From Chloroflexota bacterium (lineage in GTDB: Bacteria; Chloroflexota; Anaerolineae; VGOG01): 34,542 nt of DNA. Both the position numbers and the translations under genes were made by a program. Below the pieces are notes generated by a model that ran no database searches, was not told the DNA's origin, and worked only from the letters and a program-made list of their open reading frames with translations. Positions 28,490 through 34,542 of the stretch are shown piece after piece (the first letter of the stretch is position 1; the number at the start of each line of letters is the position of its first letter). Location: NCBI GenBank assembly GCA_030611885.1, contig JAUWOY010000033.1, positions 1-34,542 on the forward strand, in the 5' to 3' direction.

Positions 28490-29481
28490 CCCACAACAAT
28501 CTCCTTCCCGACCTGCACGTCTCGATACGCCTCACCGAACGCGCTCCGAAAGGCCTCGATGCTCCAGTCGCAACTGTCGTGGGGCGAGAGGGCGACCAGT
28601 TGCGGATGGCGGCGCCGCAGGTAGGCGATGGCGGTCTCCACGTCCTGCCGGTTGATCGGGTCCCAGGGCAACTTGCCCGTGCCCAGAATACGCTGCAGCG
28701 GCAGCCCGAACTTCACCTCCCGTGAGGCAGTCACCGGGTAGTGCAGCCCGCCGACGACGCCGTAGAGCGGCTCGTCGAACAGCATCTCCGCCCGGTCAAC
28801 GATGCGCTGGAGGGTGGAGTGCCCGCAGCCGATGATGAGCACTATGCCCTTCCCTTCCACGTTGACCGCCAACGACTGCTCCGGCGTCCAGCCCAGGAAG
28901 AACAGTTGGCGGGGGATGGGGCCCATGCTGGCGACGCCGGGGGCGATGACGCGCGGCCCGTCCACGACCGTGACCCGCGCCGTGGGGTTGGATAGCGGTA
29001 CCGGCACGTAGGCGGGGATTCCCTTCAGGTCGACCGGCTGGCCTGAAAGGGCAAAGGTGTGCTGCATCATGTGCGACCTGCCCCCCACGTGATCCTCGTG
29101 CGCGTGGGAGATGACCACCGCGTCAATCTCGGCTACGTCCACGCCCAGGGCCGCCATGTTGCGCAGCAGCGGGGAGGGGTGCTCCCCGTGCACGTTGTAG
29201 CCAACGTCGAAGAGGATGGTGGTGTCGTCGGCGCGGACGAGGTAGGAGACGCCCGGCTCGCCTGTCAGCGGGTCACGGGCGGTATACCAGTCAATGAGGG
29301 GCAGGATGGTGAGGCGTTTCACCGTGCCCACGTCCTTGAGTTTGGGGTAGCGGGCGTCGGCCCAGACCCGGTTGGCGCGGTGGCGGCCCAGGTGGAAGCG
29401 TGCCACCAGCCCCCCAACAGCAGTGAATCCCAAACCGGCAACCCCGCCTAAGATAATGCTTTTCCATTTTGCGATTTTCAT
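28486..29481 (-). CDS. Membrane-anchored MBL-fold hydrolase (fourth of four)
   Basis: The 331-aa product has a hydrophobic anchor (about 9-27, ILGGVAGLGFTAVGGLVA) and an MBL domain with SHAHEDHVGG (H126, H128, D130, H131), GCGHSTLQ and the late SPHDSCDWS. It is more distant from the other three MBL proteins but keeps the early substrate-domain layout. The ATG at 29481 has AAGGAGAG upstream; an in-frame start seven codons earlier lacks one. It is co-translated with a membrane-anchored methyltransferase. Substrate unknown. Confidence 0.88.
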   Translation of the reverse strand: MKIAKWKSIILGGVAGLGFTAVGGLVARFHLGRHRANRVWADARYPKLKDVGTVKRLTILPLIDWYTARDPLTGEPGVSYLVRADDTTILFDVGYNVHGEHPSPLLRNMAALGVDVAEIDAVVISHAHEDHVGGRSHMMQHTFALSGQPVDLKGIPAYVPVPLSNPTARVTVVDGPRVIAPGVASMGPIPRQLFFLGWTPEQSLAVNVEGKGIVLIIGCGHSTLQRIVDRAEMLFDEPLYGVVGGLHYPVTASREVKFGLPLQRILGTGKLPWDPINRQDVETAIAYLRRRHPQLVALSPHDSCDWSIEAFRSAFGEAYRDVQVGKEIVVG

Positions 29482-29549
29482 GGTGTTCTCTCCTTTCTCC
29501 ATCTCGATAGAGTTGCCACAACCCGGCAGGCGACTTCCTCTTTTGCTGT

Positions 29550-30242
29550 TCAGGCCAGAGCGTAATTCAGCGCCGCCTCGGCGTGAATGGCCGTCGTATC
29601 AAACAGCGGTATCCCGGCGTCCGCCTCGTTGACCAACAAAGGGATCTCGGTACAGCCCAGGATGACGCCTTCTGCCCCACGTTCGGCCAGTTTCTCGATG
29701 ATAGCGACGAATCCGGCTCGGGACTCATCGCGAATCTGGCCGGCGACCAGTTCATCGTAGATGACACTGTTCACGTACTCGCGGCCTTCCTCGTCGGGAA
29801 CTAGGACGGTGATGCCTTTTCGAGCCAGTGCATCCTGGTAAAAGGTCTTCTCCATGGTGAACTTTGTGCCCAGCAGCCCTACTGTCTTCATCCCCCGCGC
29901 TAGAATGGCCTCGCCGACGGCGTCGAGCAGACTCAGCATGGGGACGTTGACGCTGGCCTGTACCTGGTCAAAGACCAGGTGCATGGTGTTGGTGGCGATG
30001 ACGATGAAATCTGCGCCCGCCGTCTCGAGCCTTTGCGCCGCCTCGCTCAAGCCCTGGGCCACCAGGTCCCAACGATCTTGTTCGGGCCAATCCACGTAGG
30101 GCTGAAAGCTGACGCTGTAGATGATGATCTCTGGGTAGCCATAGTCACCGAATCGCTCGGTGTAGGTACGGGTGATGTACTCATAGTATTCCGTCGTTGA
30201 CTCCGGGCTCATGCCGCCCAGGATGCCGATTCTCTTTGACAT
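29550..30242 (-). CDS. Aspartate/glutamate racemase (YgeA-like)
   Basis: The 230-aa product starts KRIGILGGMSPESTTEYY. Its two catalytic positions read ATNTMH and GCTEIPLL. The usual first Cys is Thr and the second Cys is kept, as in the E. coli L-Asp/Glu-specific racemase YgeA (Thr83/Cys197). It probably interconverts L- and D-Asp/Glu or a related amino acid. The ATG at 30242 has GAAAGGAGA upstream. It follows a palindrome-rich gap and precedes the MBL / methyltransferase unit by about 70 bp. The Thr variant is a known subgroup, not a defect. Confidence 0.9.
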   Translation of the reverse strand: MSKRIGILGGMSPESTTEYYEYITRTYTERFGDYGYPEIIIYSVSFQPYVDWPEQDRWDLVAQGLSEAAQRLETAGADFIVIATNTMHLVFDQVQASVNVPMLSLLDAVGEAILARGMKTVGLLGTKFTMEKTFYQDALARKGITVLVPDEEGREYVNSVIYDELVAGQIRDESRAGFVAIIEKLAERGAEGVILGCTEIPLLVNEADAGIPLFDTTAIHAEAALNYALA

Positions 30243-30262
30243 TGGTTTTTCTCCTTTCATCT

Positions 30263-30335
30263 ATACGGCTTGCTCTAGCCGTATCGCCAGATCCGGCGAC
30301 CCGACGGCGGGATCTGACGATCCCTTCGGAGCAAG
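30263..30335. repeat. Palindrome-rich intergenic element upstream of the racemase gene
   Basis: ATACGGCT / AGCCGTAT (30263-30270 and 30277-30284), then an imperfect CGCCAGATCCGGCG / GGCGGGATCTGACG stem (30285-30319), enclosed by CTTGCTC / GAGCAAG (30269-30275 and 30329-30335). The 230-bp gap (30243-30472) shows no gene I can support beyond this. Confidence 0.6.
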
Positions 30336-30472
30336 ATAAGAAACGATCCCAACTTTTTCTTTCAAGCGTATGTACATCCACGCCTGCAGGGCTATGGCTA
30401 CTCAGCCAGCGAACAATCTCAATTTTGGAAAGAACATACCCACTTTTCGGAGGAATCATTTTTATCTCCTGA

Positions 30473-31669
30473 CTACTCCCCATGCCCGGCGATCTCGGCG
30501 ATCTCCGCGATCCGGGCGTCGAGTTCCGGGCTGAGGCCCTCGATGTCGGCGTCCAGAAAACCGCGGATGATCAACGAGATCGCCTCGCGCTCTTCCATCC
30601 CCCGCGATTGCAGGTAGGCCACCTGTTCGGGCGCGATCTTGCCGATGCTGGCCTCGTGGCTCATCCTCGCTTCGGGGTGCAGGGCTCTCAGGCCGGGAAC
30701 GGCTTCGATAAAGCCATCTTCTCCGGCGTCCAGCACCATGCCCGCGCAGTCCACGTGCGCCCGGCACGGGGCGTTGCCGACCATCAGGCCCCGCTGGTAG
30801 ATGCGGCCGCCGGTGCACACCGCCCGGTGGGCGAGTTCGGCGCTGGTATTCTCGCCGTTCAGGTAAACGTCGCCGCCGGTGTCAATGGTCGAGCCCTGGG
30901 AACCCAGAATGATGGTGAGATACTTGGCCGAAGCGCCCTCCCCGTTGAGCCACGTTTGGGGATTGGTCTGGATGCTCCTGGCTGGCCGAAGCGAGACGTA
31001 GTTGCTCACGAACGTCCCGCCCGCCTCGACGATCGTCCCTGAGCGGGGGCGCACCTCGACCTCGGGGCCCCAACTGTGGACCATCGTGCTGGTCAAGCTG
31101 GCGTTCCGGCCAACGTAATGCTCGCTGACTCCAAGATGGGCCGCGCTGCTCACGCCGTGCCTCGTGGCGCAGCCCGTGATCAGGTGCAGTTCAGAGTCCT
31201 CTTCGAGGATGACGACGTTGTGAACCATCTGGACGATATCGCCCTGCGCGATGTACAGGCAGGCCTGGACGGGAAAACGCACTTGAGCTCCCTTTTTCAC
31301 GTGGATAAAGTACCCCTGGGGCTCCGGCACCGCTGCGCAGCGGGCCGTGTACCTGTCCAGGTCGGCCGGCACCGCTTTCCAATAGTACCGCTCGCGCAGC
31401 CAATCATACCTCCTGAGAGCATCGGCAATAGCCAGCAACTCAAAATCGTCGGACCGGGCCAGCGCACACAACGGGTGAAAGTCGCGGAGGATGTAGGTGC
31501 CCGAACGGTCTTCGCCTTTGACGTGCACCCCCACGCTGGCCATCACCTCCGCATCGGCCGGTTCCACCTGACTGGGGGAGATCGGCACCGGCCGTGGAGT
31601 ATCGGGGGCGGTGGCAAACTGGCCCAGGTCAATATCGGCCGTCGGGCGTGATTCAGTTGAATTCCCCAT
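30473..31669 (-). CDS. sufB: SufB/SufD-family Fe-S assembly scaffold (SmsB-like)
   Basis: The 398-aa product has the SufB/D beta-helix core: LHLITGCATRHGVSSAAHLGV, in two parts, then WLNGEGASAKYLTIILGSQ, YLNGENTSAEL and GFIEAVPGLRALHPEARMSHEAS, in parts, with IGKIAPEQVAYLQSRGM. It forms a complex with SufC to build Fe-S clusters. The locus has only SufC and this one SufB/D protein, with no SufD, SufS or SufU nearby. That matches the minimal SmsCB system described as an ancestral SUF form in archaea and anaerobic bacteria. The start shares bases with the SufC stop (TAATG). Cys residues near C177 and C311 are possible scaffold ligands. Confidence 0.92.
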   Translation of the reverse strand: MGNSTESRPTADIDLGQFATAPDTPRPVPISPSQVEPADAEVMASVGVHVKGEDRSGTYILRDFHPLCALARSDDFELLAIADALRRYDWLRERYYWKAVPADLDRYTARCAAVPEPQGYFIHVKKGAQVRFPVQACLYIAQGDIVQMVHNVVILEEDSELHLITGCATRHGVSSAAHLGVSEHYVGRNASLTSTMVHSWGPEVEVRPRSGTIVEAGGTFVSNYVSLRPARSIQTNPQTWLNGEGASAKYLTIILGSQGSTIDTGGDVYLNGENTSAELAHRAVCTGGRIYQRGLMVGNAPCRAHVDCAGMVLDAGEDGFIEAVPGLRALHPEARMSHEASIGKIAPEQVAYLQSRGMEEREAISLIIRGFLDADIEGLSPELDARIAEIAEIAGHGE

Positions 31670-32433
31670 TATTCTCTATGCCTCCTGAGCTCGCATCGAA
31701 CACACTCCTGATAGCCATACTCGCGAATCTGGTCGAGGATGATACGGGGGTTCCCTGAGCACCCTATGTACCCGTCCAACATGACGTGCGCTTTGTCGGC
31801 GTGGACGTAATCCAGGATGTGGCCGGTGTGGGTGATGATCAGGCCCGCCCTTCTCTCCTTTGGCCGGGTGGCGTGGTTTCTGGCCAGCAGCTCATTCGTC
31901 ATCTCCCCAATGACGCTCATCGCCTCCAGGTCAACGCCAGAATCGGGCTCATCCATCATTACAAATCTGGGGCGAGTGGCCAACAGTTGGAACAGCTCGG
32001 AGCGTTTGATCTCGCCCCCGGAAAGGCCGGCGTTGACGTCGCGCTCCAGAAACGGCTCCATCTGAAAAGCCCTCACCAGCTCATCAATCTCCTGAGCGCG
32101 TTGCGGGGCATTGGCGATGACGAAATCGAGTATCTGCCGCAGTTTAACCCCGGCGATGGTGGGGGGACGCTGTTGCGAGACGCCGATGCCCAGCCTGGCC
32201 CGCTCGGTGATGTCCAGTGCGGTGATGTCATCCCCGTTGAACAAGATCTGCCCTTTGGTTATCTCGTATTCTGGATAACCGATAATGGCCATCATCAACG
32301 TGGTCTTGCCACTTCCGTTCGGCCCCAGCAGGGCGTGCACCTCCCCGTCGGGGATGGTCAGATCGAGATCGTGAAGTATCTCTTGTCCTTCAACCTCAAC
32401 ACAGAGATCTTTAATTTCCAGGATATTAGTCAT
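31669..32433 (-). CDS. sufC: SufC ATPase (SmsC-like)
   Basis: This 254-aa ABC-type ATPase has Walker A GPNGSGKTT (37-45), a Q-loop at SQQRPP, signature LSGGE (137-141), Walker B FVMMDEPDSGVD (157-168) and the switch His in ITHTGH. SufC powers shape changes of SufB during cluster assembly. The SufC-then-SufB order and one-base overlap are typical. A methyltransferase gene lies 16 bp upstream and is likely on the same transcript. Confidence 0.95.
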   Translation of the reverse strand: MTNILEIKDLCVEVEGQEILHDLDLTIPDGEVHALLGPNGSGKTTLMMAIIGYPEYEITKGQILFNGDDITALDITERARLGIGVSQQRPPTIAGVKLRQILDFVIANAPQRAQEIDELVRAFQMEPFLERDVNAGLSGGEIKRSELFQLLATRPRFVMMDEPDSGVDLEAMSVIGEMTNELLARNHATRPKERRAGLIITHTGHILDYVHADKAHVMLDGYIGCSGNPRIILDQIREYGYQECVRCELRRHRE

Positions 32434-32449
32434 TGGATCGCTCTCCCTT

Positions 32450-33088
32450 TTACGCGCTTTCCTTTGTTGCTCTCACGAAGCACATAGACAGTTTCTTTTC
32501 GAACCGTTGAATGGAAAAACCGCTCCCCTCCAAGGTGGCCTTCAATTCCCCCTCACTGATTGGCGTGCCCCCAAAAAGTTCGTAGGCTACTATGTAAAGT
32601 CCACGTCTCCCAAAACGGGAGAGAAAATCAGGCAGCAAGACCTCCTCAGAAAAGGAGAACACGCCGCCCACTTTCAGCATGCGGTACACTTCTGAGATTA
32701 CTTTCTTCCACCCCTTTATATGATGAAAGACGCCGAATAGAAAAACAGCGTCAAAGTGACAGTCTGGAAAGGCGGGCCTGGTTGCGTCCTCGCAGAGAAA
32801 CTCAATGTTGTCGGTTCTTATATTCTGAGCCCACTTCGGTGGATGCGACACGTATTCTCCGGCCGCGGCGACCATACCTGGATCAACGTCTATGCCCACT
32901 ACTTTCTCACAGTCGAGGTATTGGTTAATCAAGAGAGCGCCCATGCCACTTCCACATCCAATATCCAGGCACACGCTTCTTTCACCAATGCCAAGATCGG
33001 AAAGAACCCTGGGAGCCTCAAGCCTTCGCAACATATAGGCCCTCAGTGGACTACGGATCAGCAACTTTTCTCCGGCTGTAAGTTTCAT
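32450..33088 (-). CDS. Class I SAM-dependent methyltransferase upstream of sufCB
   Basis: The 212-aa type 11-like methyltransferase has CLDIGCGSGMGALL (motif I), VVGIDVDPGMV, CHFDAVFLFGVFHHI and MLKVGGVFSFSEE. The family covers quinone, lipid and small-molecule methylation; the acceptor is unknown. The ATG follows GAGGAGAT. The 16-bp gap to sufC suggests co-expression. It has no membrane anchor, unlike the methyltransferase at 27830. Confidence 0.87.
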   Translation of the reverse strand: MKLTAGEKLLIRSPLRAYMLRRLEAPRVLSDLGIGERSVCLDIGCGSGMGALLINQYLDCEKVVGIDVDPGMVAAAGEYVSHPPKWAQNIRTDNIEFLCEDATRPAFPDCHFDAVFLFGVFHHIKGWKKVISEVYRMLKVGGVFSFSEEVLLPDFLSRFGRRGLYIVAYELFGGTPISEGELKATLEGSGFSIQRFEKKLSMCFVRATKESA

Positions 33089-33112
33089 TTTGCATCTCCT
33101 CTCAACATCCCC

Positions 33113-34339
33113 CTACGCCACTTCCCTCCGGACCATCCAGCGGGCCAGCAGGCCGGCGATCAGACCAGTGATGGGCACTGCCAGGATCAACCCTATGCTT
33201 CCTACCAGCGTTCGCACGATCTCTTCGGCGATGGGCTCGCGGTTGATCCGCTGACGGAACGGTTCCTGGTAGATGGTAAAGACCAGCATCAATGGCAATG
33301 AGGCCCCTATATAGGCCAAAAGCAGCGTGTTCACCATAGCCGCGATGTGGTCCCGGCCGATATTGAGGCTGTGGCGAAAGAGTTCCATCCAATCCAGATC
33401 GCGATTTACTTTGATCAGTTCAAAGACTGCCGAGGCCTGCCCCACGCAGATGTCGTCCAGCACGCCCAGGGAGCCGATGATGATTCCGGCTAGCACCAGC
33501 CCTCTAAGCTTGACCCCTGGCCCCAGTTCCATCATCAGATAGATACTCTCCTCTGTACCCATTCCGGTCAGGCGGGTCCACCCCACCAAAAGCCAGGCCA
33601 ACATCCCTGTCAACACCAGGCTCAACATCATCCCCGCTACCGCCGCGTGGGCCTTCGGATTCCAGCCGTAGACCAGGTAGGTGGATACAGCCAGCATCAC
33701 GATGGAGCCGGTTATGCTCACCGTCACCGGATCCCGACCGGCCAGTATCTGGGGCACGACGAAAGCGAAGATGACCAACAGGCTAAACAGCGTTCCCCCC
33801 AGCGAACGCAGCCCCTTACCCCGGCCCACCAGCACCACCAGCCCTACGAACAGCGCCACTATCCAGAATAGTGGGCCGGTGCGCACGTAATCGGAGATGT
33901 ACAGCCGATCTCCCTGCGGTCCCCCCACCCGTTCCAGGTAGACCTGGTCGCCGGGGTGAAGCAGCCGCTCCTCGGTAATGGTGGTGAAGGTTCCATGCTC
34001 GACGACGACCTCCTGCCCAGCCAGGGAGCCCCTCTCGATGCGCAGCAATAAGCGCTGGTAAGGATGCGCACCAGCAATGTCCAGGTCAACGATGTCCTCC
34101 TCCAACACTTCGACCACCTGCGCGGTCAACGTCTCGTCTTCCTCCAATGTGATCGGCTGCCCAGATTCCGATGCAATAGGTGGCGCGGATTCCAATGCGC
34201 CAGGCTGCTCGGATGATGCAGCCTGCTGCTCCACAGTCGGCTTTGGTGCCGCTAATAGGAATACCACCGCCACCACCACCCAAAGTACCACTAAGCCAAT
34301 GAACCAATACTGCCTAAGGCCTCCTAATCGAAAGGTCAT
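33113..34339 (-). CDS. YibE/F-family membrane protein
   Basis: The 408-aa product has an N-terminal helix (11-31), an extracytoplasmic beta-rich part (about 60-150) and about seven helices from 155. The last part contains LGVLDDICVGQASAV, DHIAAMVNTLLLAYIGASLP and VGSIGLILAVPITGLIAG, the YibE/F core. The family is widespread and of unproven transport function. The ATG has AGGAG just upstream. It is the most upstream gene of the window's minus-strand set and starts 25 bp before the methyltransferase, so it may share that transcript. Confidence 0.9.
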   Translation of the reverse strand: MTFRLGGLRQYWFIGLVVLWVVVAVVFLLAAPKPTVEQQAASSEQPGALESAPPIASESGQPITLEEDETLTAQVVEVLEEDIVDLDIAGAHPYQRLLLRIERGSLAGQEVVVEHGTFTTITEERLLHPGDQVYLERVGGPQGDRLYISDYVRTGPLFWIVALFVGLVVLVGRGKGLRSLGGTLFSLLVIFAFVVPQILAGRDPVTVSITGSIVMLAVSTYLVYGWNPKAHAAVAGMMLSLVLTGMLAWLLVGWTRLTGMGTEESIYLMMELGPGVKLRGLVLAGIIIGSLGVLDDICVGQASAVFELIKVNRDLDWMELFRHSLNIGRDHIAAMVNTLLLAYIGASLPLMLVFTIYQEPFRQRINREPIAEEIVRTLVGSIGLILAVPITGLIAGLLARWMVRREVA

Positions 34340-34542
34340 AACTCCTCCTGCACTCTGGGCGAAATGAAGCAGTTCTCAACCAACACCTATTATACTCTCA
34401 CCAGCAATTCCCGTTCGGGACGAAAGCACATAATAGGTATGGCGACAAACATCGTACTGTAGAGCCCCAAGTAACTTCCTAGCAATGGTCATACCCTACA
34501 TGTTGGGGTAAACAACTTCCAGAGCCCAAGATATAGGGGTTC
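34340..34542 (-). promoter_or_regulatory. Upstream region of the YibE/F gene with a candidate -10
   Basis: TATAAT is present on the minus strand at 34389-34394, about 50 bp before the start codon. I see no good -35 at 17 bp; that position falls in the palindrome CCCGTTCGGG (34410-34419), a possible operator. The remaining sequence to the window edge has no ORF I can support. Confidence 0.4.

Noticed and set aside
30181..30483. 100-codon minus-strand frame upstream of the racemase
   Set aside because: It runs through the palindromic element, overlaps the racemase start and shows no domain. Probably chance.

Overview
The window reads as a piece of the chromosome of an anaerobic, fairly GC-rich bacterium. 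A member of the Chloroflexota (Anaerolineae-like) is my best guess, as an inference. The reasons are secreted proteins with long Thr-Pro linkers and a dockerin, a two-component-regulator-type propeller protein, many short palindromic intergenic elements, a TTCGACAAGCTCAATCC-type tandem repeat, and a dense set of iron-sulfur proteins with no oxygen-dependent enzymes. Almost every gene is on the minus strand. The one exception is a toxin-antitoxin pair at 10.38-11.28 kb. I see no rRNA, tRNA, CRISPR array, phage or transposase gene.

Layout: 0-3.5 kb is an exported-protein operon: an M23-like/dockerin protein, a small exported peptide and a propeller protein cut by the window edge. 3.5-5.5 kb holds a cupin, a MOSC protein and an AbrB-PIN toxin-antitoxin pair with its own promoter. 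5.6-8.8 kb is a tight operon of a 47-aa coiled-coil protein, a zinc-ribbon protein, a metallo-beta-lactamase (MBL) hydrolase and two MinD/ParA ATPases with inserted 2x[4Fe-4S] ferredoxin domains. 8.9-11.3 kb holds exonuclease III, a membrane methyltransferase and the plus-strand PIN/UPF0175-type pair. 11.4-16.4 kb holds a cation efflux protein fused to a NifX-type domain, a radical SAM protein, a CoA-binding protein, and two related MBL hydrolases (one cytosolic, one a lipoprotein) around a CcdA/TauE-like membrane protein. 16.4-18.7 kb is an operon of MobB with an Fe-S domain, a NifU-like scaffold, a methyltransferase and a C_GCAxxG_C_C redox protein. 18.8-20.5 kb holds methionine aminopeptidase, a ferredoxin and an ECF S-component. 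20.7-27.6 kb is a PadR-headed series: DUF364, Mrp ATPase, DUF89 phosphatase, a second CcdA/TauE-like protein, a YggS homologue, three DUF5320 proteins and two NifX-like proteins. 27.8-34.3 kb holds two methyltransferases, a fourth MBL hydrolase, an Asp/Glu racemase, a minimal SufCB (SmsCB-like) machine and a YibE/F protein.

How it may fit together: the MinD-ferredoxin ATPases, Mrp, NifX-like proteins, NifU, SufCB and MobB are all metal-cofactor or Fe-S handling families. The MinD-ferredoxin/NifX/Mrp combination resembles the orange-protein (ORP) gene set of Desulfovibrio, here with DUF5320 proteins and shared C-terminal coiled coils. The most striking single observation is in the C_GCAxxG_C_C gene. 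Its first conserved Cys is an in-frame TGA followed at a suitable distance by a perfect 8-bp hairpin, so it is probably a selenoprotein whose N-terminal 26 codons an ordinary gene caller would miss.
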